In this document: positions 50,901-58,534 of the stretch, piece after piece | Layout: each line of letters begins with the position of its first letter | How positions within the stretch are numbered: the first letter of the stretch is position 1 | Source of the DNA: VBAS01 sp964508655 | GTDB lineage: Bacteria; Bacteroidota; Bacteroidia; Chitinophagales; Chitinophagaceae | Assembly (NCBI GenBank): GCA_964508655.1 | Contig: CAZDUO010000007.1 | Span: forward strand, 8,341-72,340 | Direction of reading: 5' to 3' | DNA: 64,000 nt | The notes under the pieces: model-generated | The model's input: only the letters and a program-made list of their open reading frames with translations | What the model was told of the DNA's origin: nothing | Databases searched by the model: none | Position numbers and translations under genes: made by a program

Positions 50901-51228
50901 CGACCGCCTCCCCTGGCAATCATTGCTTGACCTGAAAGTGCAACAGGATTTTAATCTGAAACTGGGAAATAAAACCTATACCATCCAGGTAAGTTACGAT
51001 GTGTACAATTTCACGAATATGCTGAGCAAACGCTGGGGACAGACTTATTTCCTGACAAATGATAACTATTCTCTCATCCAGTTTGCCGGCTTTGTAAGTG
51101 CAACCAACCTCACCCCGCAATTCCGTTTCAACCCGCAAACGGGTAAACCCTGGAACCTGAGCACCAGCAATGCGCCCGGCTTAAGTGCAAGATGGATAAG
51201 CCAGCTGGGAGCCAGAATTATATTCTGA
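47956..51228 (+). CDS. TonB-dependent receptor with carboxypeptidase-regulatory domain
   Basis: 1090 aa. Signal peptide ends near ITAAQ (residue 22). Residues about 28-110 form a carboxypeptidase-regulatory-like sandwich (GGSVKGSTGDALVGATITAT, PGGPYLIVATFVGFQDEKRE). The plug domain follows (QDKVTNIPTVSRSLNDYLRY, IDQFQVVISPFDASIGGFTG), then a 22-strand barrel with closing aromatic WISQLGARIIF. No SusD gene follows, so it is an Oar-type receptor, importing an unknown large or chelated substrate across the outer membrane with TonB. Strong terminator downstream. Confidence 0.93.
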   Translation: MLKRTIQAIALLLAVPFITAAQETASGIGGSVKGSTGDALVGATITATHIPTGTVYRVVARAGGRYDISNMTPGGPYLIVATFVGFQDEKREDVYLVLGEKSRYDFALVDKTGTLTELVVTTRRASTQGKGGTETGISQDKVTNIPTVSRSLNDYLRYTPQAKITGDGGVSIAGQNNRYNAFYIDGAINNDVFGLAASGTNGGQANINPISIDAIDQFQVVISPFDASIGGFTGGGINATTRGGTNELKGSAWYYYRNESLAGKTPGNVPDNLRTKLPDLKNKIAGFRVGGPIVKNKLFFFILAELERNERPQLFSFANYRGFATADSVNKLINFLKTSFNYDPGSFLDVPEKVEANRITAKLDWNMNTNNRISLSYRLNDGKRFNTSGGSSTRINFFNNGYIFPNSTNTYTAEWRSSMKRNSSNRLLITFTDVEDNRDPIGDRFPRVTINDGTGGTNGYIIGTENFSTGNYLLQKNLTFYDAYKFYIGNNLFTIGADILYSKVNNLFIRDLFGNYTYASLNDFITNARPTRYDRTFSLLETKTDEKNSPSAAKFKYWNLAFFINDEIKATDKLTVNWGIRADKTVFPDDPRVDPFFNDTAIAAISAYYNMRGARSGQMAEVSWSISPRVGFVYKLTDENLIIRGGAGFFTGRMPLVWPGGVYNNTGNNLGSVGVNNPNITFRADPFNQYGPTDFGISLANAKGQVDLISEEFKLPRVLRTSVGVDKNLGKGWNFTIEGMYSKVINEIYYQNINIIPPSLMSVGPGARTVYTFSGTPNRIPMRAGGVNPYAGGEIFLLYNNPNRKQGGFAYNFTAIIDKKFRKGFAATLSYTYGNSVVLNEGTSSQNNSQWRFMETVNGRNFLGRSTSDFDIGHRFYGYLSKKFSYAKNKLGTTITLVLNSQQGQPFSYVYSASLVGDRARGETNDLIYIPTASEVQTMIFLSNTISGVTYTQAEQRTMLENYIRGSKYLNKSRGRFAERNGDRLPWQSLLDLKVQQDFNLKLGNKTYTIQVSYDVYNFTNMLSKRWGQTYFLTNDNYSLIQFAGFVSATNLTPQFRFNPQTGKPWNLSTSNAPGLSARWISQLGARIIF

Positions 51229-51244
51229 GAAGCTAAGGACAAAT

Positions 51245-51275
51245 AAAAATCCCCTGATAAAACAGGGGATTTTTA
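51245..51275 (+). terminator. intrinsic terminator
   Basis: AAAAATCCCCTG (51245-51256) and CAGGGGATTTTT (51263-51274) form a 12-bp stem ending in a T run. Ends the TonB-dependent receptor gene. Confidence 0.9.
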
Positions 51276-51304
51276 TTTGCAATAACTTTTTTTCTACCCA
51301 TTCC

Positions 51305-51322
51305 TGCCTGCGTATGCAGGCA
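51305..51322. repeat. TGCCTGC/GCAGGCA hairpin
   Basis: TGCCTGC-GTAT-GCAGGCA perfect hairpin in the convergent gap after the receptor gene, followed by a low-complexity run (CCTTTTGACTCACGACTATTGACT). Confidence 0.5.
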
Positions 51323-51380
51323 TCTGTCAATGATCATTAAAATCATCGATAATTACCAACTGTCACCTTTTGACTCACGA

Positions 51381-52202
51381 CTATTGACTGCTGCCCCACC
51401 CCCATTTCAAAAATTCCGGCATCGCCTTGCCCCAGGTATGCACATCATGGCGGCCGTTTTCAAAATTAACGTATTGGATATCCTTCCCGCTTGTGTATCC
51501 TTTCTTTTCAAGTTCCTCAATCAGGCCAAGCGTATCGTCAATTGAATCAATTATACCGTTTTTATTCCTGTCCACCTTTTCGTCAAGCGAGCCGGTGGTG
51601 AAATAAAATTTCAACCCGGGCTTGTACACCGATTCTCTTACCAGCTTATGAATGATACGGTCGGTGGCTTCATTATAACCCTTATTCAAATCCTTAAGCC
51701 GCCACCATAATGAACCGGAAAACACGCCGGCTTTGGAAAATATTTCCGGGTGATGCCACACCGTATCTATGGCAGCTAACCCGCCAAGCGAAAATCCGGC
51801 ATAGGCTGTTTCTTTGAAGGGAAAGGGATAATTTTCTTTTATGAATGATAACAATTCATCCATCACAAATTGCTTATAGAACGATGCTTTTGCTCCCCGG
51901 CCTTTGTAATCTTTCATAGCTGCAGTACCATATTCCATTTTCCGTTCGGCGCCGCAATGAATACCGGCACAAAACAATGGCGCTATCTGTCTGCTGCCCT
52001 GCAGGTCATTCAGCATATGATGAAAATGAAATTTAGGAAGGTCCTGGCCATCGTTAATCAGCAAAAGATTCATGCCCTCCTGTGTGCCCTTGCCGGCCGG
52101 AATATAAAAGTCTATTCTTACTCCCCTTTCGAGATACTGTGATGGGATAGTGATTTCTTCCATTTTTACATGGGGTACTTCCCGAATCTGCATAAGCGGC
52201 AA
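51381..52202 (-). CDS. alpha/beta-hydrolase esterase (Fes/EsteraseD-like)
   Basis: 273 aa, no signal peptide. The nucleophile elbow is GFSLGG in ETAYAGFSLGGLAAIDTVW, and the downstream acid and His are suggested by FENGRHDVHTWGKAMPEFLK. N-terminal RGVRIDFYIPAGKGTQEG is typical of the esterase family. An EF-hand-like DRNKNGIIDS loop lies near residue 215. It is divergent from the ATP-grasp gene and may belong to one functional unit with it; direct link is inferred from position. Substrate unknown. Confidence 0.85.
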   Translation of the reverse strand: MPLMQIREVPHVKMEEITIPSQYLERGVRIDFYIPAGKGTQEGMNLLLINDGQDLPKFHFHHMLNDLQGSRQIAPLFCAGIHCGAERKMEYGTAAMKDYKGRGAKASFYKQFVMDELLSFIKENYPFPFKETAYAGFSLGGLAAIDTVWHHPEIFSKAGVFSGSLWWRLKDLNKGYNEATDRIIHKLVRESVYKPGLKFYFTTGSLDEKVDRNKNGIIDSIDDTLGLIEELEKKGYTSGKDIQYVNFENGRHDVHTWGKAMPEFLKWGWGSSQ

Positions 52203-52261
52203 AACTAAGAATTAAATAAAAAAGATGCTTAGATAAATCTTTTAAATCTGTTACTCTCTTA

Positions 52262-52293
52262 TTTGTTTATTATCCCGGTAAAAAATACATTTG
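52262..52293 (+). promoter_or_regulatory. Bacteroidetes-type promoter of the ATP-grasp gene
   Basis: TTTG (52262-52265), a 20-bp spacer and TACATTTG (52286-52293) match the consensus. The ATG at 52347 lies about 53 bp after the -7 box. Confidence 0.7.
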
Positions 52294-52346
52294 ATTACAC
52301 TGTGGTCACTTGTATACACCATTTTTCTAACTCAAACTTTACCTGT

Positions 52347-53300
52347 ATGAAAAAAATCGGGATACTGCACGGCAAGGAAAGAAGCTTTCCTTCCGCCTTT
52401 GTTGAGAGGGTAAACAGCAAGAACGTGCCAGGCATCATAGCCGAGCCGGTGCGGATTGATAAATCCTTGCAAGGGGAACCAACCGGTTATGCTGTCATCA
52501 TTGACCGGATTTCGCAGGATGTGCCTTTTTACCGCACCTGGCTGAAAAACGAAGCGCTGACGGGCACAGCAGTGATCAATAATCCTTTCTGGTGGAGCGC
52601 CGATGACAAATATTTCAACAACTGCCTGATGACAAAAGTGGGGGTGCCTATACCCAAAACATCCATTCTGCCATCGTACAAACTTCCTGATGACACAGCC
52701 GGCGATTCGTTCAGCAACCTGGCCTACCCGCTTGATTGGGAAACGATTTTTAAATATGTGGGATTTCCTGCTTACATGAAACCTTTCGCCGGCGGCGGAT
52801 GGAAACATGTGTATAAAATAAGAAACCAGGATGAGTTTTTTGAAAAGCACAGTGAAACCGGCCAGCTGGTAATGCTGCTGCAGGAAGAAATCGTTTTTGA
52901 AGAATACTACCGCTGTTACTGCATCGGCAGAAAATATGTGCACATCATGCCTTACGAGCCCCGAAACCCGCATCACCTGCGTTATGTAGCCGACTTCACA
53001 CCTTCACAGGAAAGACTGAAGCAGATGGAAGAAATTGTTCTTCGCATCTGCACGTGCCTCGGTTATGATTTCAACACAGTGGAACTGGCTGTTCGCAACG
53101 GGATACCTTATGCCATTGATTTCTGCAATCCCGCCCCCGATGCAGAACGTACCAGCGTGGGAGAAGACAATTTTGCCTGGGTGGTGGAAACCGCGGCCAA
53201 CTATGCCATCGAAAGAGCACTGGAGCATAAAGACGGGCAGGATAATCTTACCTGGGGTGAATATGTGGCGAGAAGTTCAAATAAGCAACCGCTTACTTAA
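52347..53300 (+). CDS. ATP-grasp family protein
   Basis: 317 aa from ATG 52347 (MKKIGILHGKERSFPSAFVE). The frame extends to 52263 but runs back over the promoter, so it is rejected. ATP-grasp features: PIPKTSILPSYKLP, the lysine-containing ATP strand in YMKPFAGGGWKHVYKIRNQD, EEYYRCYCIGRKYVHIMPY, and the metal-ligand end NTVELAVRNGIPYAIDFCNP. Best resembles RimK/GshB-like ligases. It lies 107 bp before the GCS2-type ligase, a pairing typical of small peptide or amide ligase systems. Product unknown. Confidence 0.85.
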   Translation: MKKIGILHGKERSFPSAFVERVNSKNVPGIIAEPVRIDKSLQGEPTGYAVIIDRISQDVPFYRTWLKNEALTGTAVINNPFWWSADDKYFNNCLMTKVGVPIPKTSILPSYKLPDDTAGDSFSNLAYPLDWETIFKYVGFPAYMKPFAGGGWKHVYKIRNQDEFFEKHSETGQLVMLLQEEIVFEEYYRCYCIGRKYVHIMPYEPRNPHHLRYVADFTPSQERLKQMEEIVLRICTCLGYDFNTVELAVRNGIPYAIDFCNPAPDAERTSVGEDNFAWVVETAANYAIERALEHKDGQDNLTWGEYVARSSNKQPLT

Positions 53301-53407
53301 TTTCAGAATTATGATTTTAGATTTAAGTTTTAATTAGAAAAAATGAATGGCTGAAAAATCCAAAATCTGAACCCGGTAATTACCCGGACTGAAATCAAAA
53401 TCTTACT

Positions 53408-54520
53408 ATGGCCACACTCAATTATAAAACTTTTACCCTCGGTGTGGAAGAAGAATACATGGTGCTGGATCCCGAAACAAGAGAACTGAAAAGCCATGAG
53501 CAAAAAATAGTGCACGAAGGACAGAAAGTAATAAAAGATAAAGTAAAAGCTGAAATGCACCAGGCCGTGGTGGAAGTGGGTACCGACATTTGTGCCGATA
53601 TTGATGAAGCATGGCAGGATGTAGCAACACTGCGCAAAACGATTGCAGAAATTGCCGGCAATCTTGGCTTTGCCATGGGTGCCGCCGGTACGCACCCTTT
53701 CAGCCATTGGGAAAGCCAACTGATAACCGACCATGCCCGGTACAACGAACTGGTAAATGAACTGCAGGAAGCCGCCCGCAGCAATCTCATCTTCGGCCTG
53801 CATGTGCATGTAGGTATGGAAAGCCGCGAAATGGCCAACCATATCGCCAACAGCACCCGGTATTTTCTGCCGCATATTTATGCACTCAGCACCAACTCGC
53901 CGTTCTGGGAAGGCCGGCTTACCGGTTATAAATCATTTCGCACAAAAGTGTTTGATAAATTTCCCCGCACAGGCATACCGGAAGCATTTGAAAGCATTGA
54001 AGCCTATGAAAACTTTGTGAAGCTGCTGGTAAAAACCAACTGTATTGACAATGCCAAAAAAATCTGGTGGGATCTGCGGGTGCACCCGTTTTTTAATACG
54101 GTGGAGTTCCGTATTTGTGATATCCCTCTTACGGTAGATGACACGATAACGCTGGCCTCGCTGTTCCAGGCTGTATGTGCCCGCATTTACCAGTTGCGCA
54201 GCAAGAACCTGAACTTTATCCAGTATTCCCGTGCACTTATCAATGAAAATAAATGGCGGGCCAGCCGCTATGGTATTGACGGCCGGCTGATTGATTTTGG
54301 CAAGGAAGAAGAAGTGAATACCCGTGCATTGCTGTATGAGCTTATAGATTTTGTTGACCCGGTGCTGGATCACCTGGGTAGCCGCCACCGGCTTGCCTAT
54401 ATTCATAAAATACTGGAGCAGGGCACCGGCGCCGACCGGCAACTGAAAGTATTTGAGGAAACCAAAAACCTGGTAAGTGTGGTGGATTATATCCGGAGCC
54501 AGTTTCTGACAGGTATTTAA
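53408..54520 (+). CDS. YbdK/GCS2-type carboxylate-amine ligase
   Basis: 370 aa, the normal length for the YbdK-like GCS2 family. Diagnostic blocks: LGVEEEYMVLDPETRELKSH at the start, MHQAVVEVGTDICADIDEAW (metal and substrate site), GLHVHVGMESREMANHIANS and FFNTVEFRICDIPLTVDDTI. Catalyses ATP-dependent amide-bond formation between a carboxylate and an amine; YbdK itself is a weak glutamate-cysteine ligase. Together with the ATP-grasp gene it suggests a two-step ligation. Same strand, no terminator between. Confidence 0.92.
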   Translation: MATLNYKTFTLGVEEEYMVLDPETRELKSHEQKIVHEGQKVIKDKVKAEMHQAVVEVGTDICADIDEAWQDVATLRKTIAEIAGNLGFAMGAAGTHPFSHWESQLITDHARYNELVNELQEAARSNLIFGLHVHVGMESREMANHIANSTRYFLPHIYALSTNSPFWEGRLTGYKSFRTKVFDKFPRTGIPEAFESIEAYENFVKLLVKTNCIDNAKKIWWDLRVHPFFNTVEFRICDIPLTVDDTITLASLFQAVCARIYQLRSKNLNFIQYSRALINENKWRASRYGIDGRLIDFGKEEEVNTRALLYELIDFVDPVLDHLGSRHRLAYIHKILEQGTGADRQLKVFEETKNLVSVVDYIRSQFLTGI

Positions 54521-54570
54521 ATTCCGGGCATGCATAATTATTGAGCTTATTAAATCCAAAATAGTATTGT

Positions 54571-55068
54571 ATGAATAAAAGTTTTATAATACTCTGTTGC
54601 CTGTATATGGCAGCCTGCAATTCTGCCTCTACCGACGAAACGCAGGCCACAGCCACGCAAACTGAAAACAGCAGCACGGCAAATCCTGACAGTATTTCTG
54701 TGCCGGCTATGCAACCAATGCCGGCTGACACCTTGCATCATTTCTGGGCGCTGGACAGCCTCGATGGCAAAGTGATTGTTACAAATGATTTCCCGTTTGG
54801 CACACCTTACATGGAATTAAATATGGAGAAAAAGACTCTCTCAGGACACTCAGGTTGCAATAGCATGAAGGGTACATTCGAAGCGAAGGGAAATAAAATT
54901 CTTTTCGGTAAAATCAGCTCAGAAGAAAACGAATGTAAGATTAAAAAGTTTGCAAGAAACTATCTCAATGCACTTTCAGGTAAGGAAATAGAATACGAAT
55001 TCCACAATCGGAAGCTTATTTTAAAAACCGGCGCTGCTTCTTCGCATGTGTACAGGATAATTCAGTAA
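54571..55068 (+). CDS. META-domain (HslJ-like) lipoprotein
   Basis: 165 aa. SPII signal with Cys 14 (LYMAACNSAS). A low-complexity Thr/Ser/Gln linker follows. The META domain spans about residues 55-163: HHFWALDSLDGKVIVTNDF, MEKKTLSGHSGCNSMKGTFE, GKISSEENECK and FARNYLNALSGKEIEYEF. The paired Cys in SGCNS and ENECK is typical for a disulfide. Periplasmic, lipid-anchored; HslJ-type domains are linked to stress or secretion. Confidence 0.88.
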   Translation: MNKSFIILCCLYMAACNSASTDETQATATQTENSSTANPDSISVPAMQPMPADTLHHFWALDSLDGKVIVTNDFPFGTPYMELNMEKKTLSGHSGCNSMKGTFEAKGNKILFGKISSEENECKIKKFARNYLNALSGKEIEYEFHNRKLILKTGAASSHVYRIIQ

Positions 55069-55251
55069 GTGAAAAAACGGTTTGCATTTTATTGTTTGAT
55101 GAATCTCCTTTTTAAAACCGGTGATGCAGGTTAAAAGCAATACCTGCTTCATTTAATCAGTGCCAGATAAAAATTAACATTTCCTGTTGCCTGCTTCGGG
55201 CAAGTTGCACGGGCTTTGCAACGTTTAATCAACAGGTGTGAAAAACAATTA

Positions 55252-55283
55252 CTTGAACCCCAAACCTCACCTGGTTACATTTG
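55252..55283 (+). promoter_or_regulatory. Bacteroidetes-type promoter of the TonB-like gene
   Basis: CTTG (55252-55255), a 20-bp spacer and TACATTTG (55276-55283). The start codon at 55303 lies 20 bp after the -7 box. This makes upstream in-frame starts at 55216 and 55285 unlikely. Confidence 0.65.
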
Positions 55284-55302
55284 TATGAATTACCATACCA
55301 TC

Positions 55303-56163
55303 ATGTTGCACGCATTTGAACGGGAAAAAAACAAACAGGCATCACTGGTTACCGCCGGTGTGGCCGCAGCCATGATTCTTGCTTTTATTTTTTTAAAATG
55401 GCCATTGCCAAAGATTGAATTTCCCCCTCAGGAAGCCTACATAGAAATTGAGATGGAGCAGCCTGAAGACATCAGGGCTGGGGGTGGTGGCGGCGGTGGT
55501 AACACGGTAAAAGCAAGCGGCAATAAAGGCACAGCATACTCTCCACCCCAGCCCGGCACATTGGATGACACAAAGGATTTTGAAACAAATGAGAAAGACG
55601 AAACCAGTGCACCTGCAATAAAGCCTGTAAAGCCAAAACCTGAAGCAACAAAGGTGAACCCCAATACATCAGTAGTAAAAACAACTCCTAAACCTATAAC
55701 TACACCGGCGCCACAAAAGCCCAAAGCAGTAGTTGGTAAAACTTTAACCGGCTCAGGTACGGGTGGTGGCACAGCCGACAAATATGATATTGCCGGCGGC
55801 AACGGTACCGGCACAGGTGTAGGAAACGGCCCGGGTTATGGAGGTGGCTCTGGCGGTGGTACGGGTGGCGGCAATGGCACGGGTACTGGCACCGGCACTG
55901 GCCCGCGTAAAGTAAGCGGAAACAGGATTGTAATCACTTCCGGGAAACTGGATGCAGGAGAAAACATTTCCGGGAGAGTAGAGGCTGAAATAAAAGTATC
56001 GGGAGATGGTGTAGGCACCCTGGTAAGAACGGTGAAAGGTTCGCTGATGAGCGACAACCAGGCAAAAGAAATCATCCGGGATTGGCTGCGGAGAAACCGG
56101 TTTAATAAAACCGGTGAAGAATCCGTTGTGGTGTACGAGTTTAATATTAGAACAGGAGGATAG
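55303..56163 (+). CDS. TonB-like energy transducer
   Basis: 286 aa from ATG 55303 (MLHAFEREKNKQASLVT), chosen by promoter position. One N-terminal membrane helix (VAAAMILAFIFLKWPLP). A long periplasmic linker is rich in Pro/Lys (IKPVKPKPEATKVNPNTSVV), and a Gly-rich run lies at about residues 150-215 (GTGVGNGPGYGGGSGGGTGG). The C-terminal domain (IVITSGKLDAGENISGRVEA, SDNQAKEIIRDWLRRNRFN) resembles the TonB C-terminal fold. Couples proton-motive force to TonB-dependent receptors. exbB/exbD do not lie here. Terminator follows. Confidence 0.85.
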   Translation: MLHAFEREKNKQASLVTAGVAAAMILAFIFLKWPLPKIEFPPQEAYIEIEMEQPEDIRAGGGGGGGNTVKASGNKGTAYSPPQPGTLDDTKDFETNEKDETSAPAIKPVKPKPEATKVNPNTSVVKTTPKPITTPAPQKPKAVVGKTLTGSGTGGGTADKYDIAGGNGTGTGVGNGPGYGGGSGGGTGGGNGTGTGTGTGPRKVSGNRIVITSGKLDAGENISGRVEAEIKVSGDGVGTLVRTVKGSLMSDNQAKEIIRDWLRRNRFNKTGEESVVVYEFNIRTGG

Positions 56164-56186
56164 ATTTTGAAAAAATATTTTATATG

Positions 56187-56214
56187 GCCATCCGTAAAGC
56201 CGGGTGGCTTTTTT
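56187..56214 (+). terminator. intrinsic terminator
   Basis: GCCATCC (56187-56193) pairs with GGGTGGC (56202-56208), one G-T pair, followed by six T. Ends the TonB-like gene 24 bp after its stop. Confidence 0.85.
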
Positions 56215-56299
56215 ATACAACACCATTCAGGGGCGGGTTAATTTGTTTTTCTGCCAAATAAAACTCTGTAATCTTCAAAACAAAAAAGCGTATTAGAAT

Positions 56300-56432
56300 C
56301 TATCTCAAAAGTTAATAATCACAACACAGTAGCATAGAGTTAAGGAATTACACTGAGAGTTTATCTCTGAAACAGCAACTCTGTGTAGCTCAGTTTCTCA
56401 TAATCTCTGTGTTGAAATTACTTTTGAGATAG
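56300..56432 (-). repeat. MITE-like dispersed repeat, copy 2
   Basis: 133 bp bounded by perfect 13-bp inverted repeats: CTATCTCAAAAGT (56300-56312) and ACTTTTGAGATAG (56420-56432). Its reverse complement matches the element at 37701-37834 along its length. It carries no ORF, and no clear target-site duplication is visible. The right end lies 21 bp before the macrodomain gene start, so the element forms part of that gene's upstream region. Confidence 0.8.
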
Positions 56433-56453
56433 GTTGTAGTATTTTTGCCGGCA

Positions 56454-56981
56454 ATGCAAGATGTGCTGGCAAGAATACAGTTGGTAAAAGGCGACATCAC
56501 GAGACAGAATGTTGACGCCATTGTGAACGCCGCCAATTCATCGCTGATGGGCGGCGGCGGTGTGGACGGGGCCATTCATCGTGCCGGCGGGCCGGCAATA
56601 CTGGAGGAATGTAAACACATCGTTGCCCGGCAAGGAGGCTGCCCGCCCGGCGAAGCGGTGATTACAACAGCCGGAAACCTGCCTGCAAAATTTGTGATTC
56701 ACACGGTGGGCCCGGTTTGGCAGGGTGGAAAAAACAAGGAAGCGGAAATACTGGCTTCTTGCTATAAAAACAGTTTGCAGCTTGCTGCTGACAACAAACT
56801 TACCTCGATTGCTTTTCCCAACATCAGCACCGGTGTGTATGGTTATCCGAAAAAAGAAGCGGCGGAAGTTGCCGTAAACACAGTATCTTATTTCCTGGAA
56901 AAATATTCTTACATCGGAAAAGTATTTTTTGTTTGCTTTGATGAGGAGAATTACAATCTTTATCAATCGTTGCTCAGCTAA
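56454..56981 (+). CDS. macrodomain O-acetyl-ADP-ribose deacetylase
   Basis: 175 aa from ATG 56454 (MQDVLARIQLVKGDITRQNV); a TTG at 56445 is also in frame. YmdB-type macro domain: ITRQNVDAIVNAANSSLMGG, GVDGAIHRAGG, FVIHTVGPVWQGG and FPNISTGVYGYPKKEAAEV, all the usual ADP-ribose-binding loops. Hydrolyses ADP-ribose esters or modulates RNase III-like activity. A TATTTTTG box at 56440-56447 is very near the start codon, so a leaderless transcript is possible. Confidence 0.92.
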   Translation: MQDVLARIQLVKGDITRQNVDAIVNAANSSLMGGGGVDGAIHRAGGPAILEECKHIVARQGGCPPGEAVITTAGNLPAKFVIHTVGPVWQGGKNKEAEILASCYKNSLQLAADNKLTSIAFPNISTGVYGYPKKEAAEVAVNTVSYFLEKYSYIGKVFFVCFDEENYNLYQSLLS

Positions 56982-56990
56982 TTAATAAAC

Positions 56991-57197
56991 ATGCAGGCAC
57001 TCTGGTTTTTAAGATGGCCATTAATCGTATTCCTCCTTGGTTTCCTGATTCGCTTTGCCGGAACCTTGTTTAAAATACGGCATTGGCCGATGGCTGATGA
57101 CCTGATTATGGTTGGTTCAATTATTTGCGGTGTTGCGATCGTATTTGGAATAATAAAAATCTTTTTTATGAATAAACCGGGAACTCCACAATCATGA
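56991..57197 (+). CDS. small GldL-like membrane protein
   Basis: 68 aa. Two membrane helices: FLRWPLIVFLLGFLIRFAG and DDLIMVGSIICGVAIVFGI. Between them, AGTLFKIRHWPMADDLIMVG closely resembles the TM-linker region of gliding protein GldL (FKIMHWPGA-type), though the cytoplasmic helical domain of GldL is missing. Stop overlaps the folC start by 4 bp (ATGA). Possibly a stand-alone fragment or a family of small GldL-related proteins; not a complete GldL. Confidence 0.7.
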   Translation: MQALWFLRWPLIVFLLGFLIRFAGTLFKIRHWPMADDLIMVGSIICGVAIVFGIIKIFFMNKPGTPQS

Positions 57198-58507
57198 CTT
57201 ACGGGCAAACCATCGCATATCTTTTTTCCAAATTGCCGATGTACAGCCATATCGGGCTGGCTGCTTTTAAAAAAGATCTTACCAATACTATTGCGCTTTG
57301 TGATTTTCTTCAAAATCCCCAGAAAAAATTTAAAAGCATCCACATTGCGGGCACTAATGGCAAAGGCTCGGTAAGTCACATGCTTGCCGCCATTCTGCAA
57401 ACAGCAGGCTACAAAACAGGGCTTTACACATCGCCGCACCTGAAAGATTTCAGGGAAAGAATTCGTGTGAACGGCGAAATGGTGGACAAAGATTTCGTAG
57501 TCAGCTTTACTGAAAAAATAAAGCCGCTGATGGAAGAAATTACGCCCAGTTTTTTTGAAATCACTGTGGCGATGGCCTTTGAATATTTTGCCCAACAAAA
57601 AGTTGACATCGCCATTGTTGAAGTGGGCCTCGGCGGCAGGCTCGACAGCACCAATATCATTACTCCTGAACTTTCCATCATCACCAATATCGGCTGGGAT
57701 CACATGAACATACTGGGTGATTCGCTGGAAAAAATTGCAACAGAGAAAGCCGGTATCATCAAACCCGGCGTGCCGGTTGTAATTGGCGAAACACTGCCCG
57801 AAACGCAAGCCGTGTTTGAGAAAACAGCCTGCGAAAAAAAAGCGCCTTTGCATTTTGCTTTTCTGAAACGAAGCATAGCCGGCTGGGAATGGAAAAATCA
57901 TGAGCTAATTGTGGAAGTAGCAGAAGCGGGTAAACCCGATCATAAAAAATATCTGCTCGACTTGCCCGGTATTTACCAGGTAAAAAATCTGTTGAGTGTA
58001 TTGGAAGCCTGTTCAGTGTTAAAAGATGCAGGATTTAAAATTGCAGTCAGCGAAATACAGAACGCATTGAGAAAAGTGAAAAAGCTGACCGGGCTTCACG
58101 GCCGCTGGGAAATTTTACGGGAACACCCGGCTATTGTGTTAGATGTAGGGCACAATGAAGACGGCATGCGACACATTGTTCAGCAGATTGAACTGACGGA
58201 TCATCATGAGTTGCACCTCATTCTCGGCATGGTGAAAGACAAAGAGGTTGATAAAATTCTGCGGCTGCTTCCCCGCCCGGCGCATTATTATTTTACACAG
58301 GCACAGATTCCCCGTGCCCTGCCTGCGGAATTTTTAATGCAGAAAGCCCTGGATGCAGGATTGAAAGGCGAAATTTACCGCGAGGTTAATGCAGCGCTGA
58401 ATTCTGCAATATCAAAAGCGCACAAAGATGACCTGGTAATTGTTTGTGGCAGTGTGTTTCTTATCGGAGAAGTAAATGTTTCGGCCAGGAAATTTGTGTC
58501 TGAATGA
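57194..58507 (+). CDS. folC: bifunctional folylpolyglutamate synthase / dihydrofolate synthase
   Basis: 437 aa, normal length. Mur-ligase type: P-loop-like IHIAGTNGKGSVSHMLAAIL near residue 60, SPHLKDFRERIRVNGEMVDK, IAIVEVGLGGRLDSTNIITP with the metal and substrate residues, LSIITNIGWDHMNILGDS, and the C-terminal ligase domain with AIVLDVGHNEDGMR. Adds glutamate to dihydropteroate and folates in the cytosol. Coupled to the GldL-like gene. Confidence 0.96.
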   Translation: MTYGQTIAYLFSKLPMYSHIGLAAFKKDLTNTIALCDFLQNPQKKFKSIHIAGTNGKGSVSHMLAAILQTAGYKTGLYTSPHLKDFRERIRVNGEMVDKDFVVSFTEKIKPLMEEITPSFFEITVAMAFEYFAQQKVDIAIVEVGLGGRLDSTNIITPELSIITNIGWDHMNILGDSLEKIATEKAGIIKPGVPVVIGETLPETQAVFEKTACEKKAPLHFAFLKRSIAGWEWKNHELIVEVAEAGKPDHKKYLLDLPGIYQVKNLLSVLEACSVLKDAGFKIAVSEIQNALRKVKKLTGLHGRWEILREHPAIVLDVGHNEDGMRHIVQQIELTDHHELHLILGMVKDKEVDKILRLLPRPAHYYFTQAQIPRALPAEFLMQKALDAGLKGEIYREVNAALNSAISKAHKDDLVIVCGSVFLIGEVNVSARKFVSE

Positions 58508-58534
58508 ATGTGTCAAAGCCGCAATAATCATTAA

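Noticed and set aside
52263..52346. N-terminal extension of the ATP-grasp protein
   Set aside because: It spans the TTTG-N20-TACATTTG promoter; ATG 52347 starts the fold.
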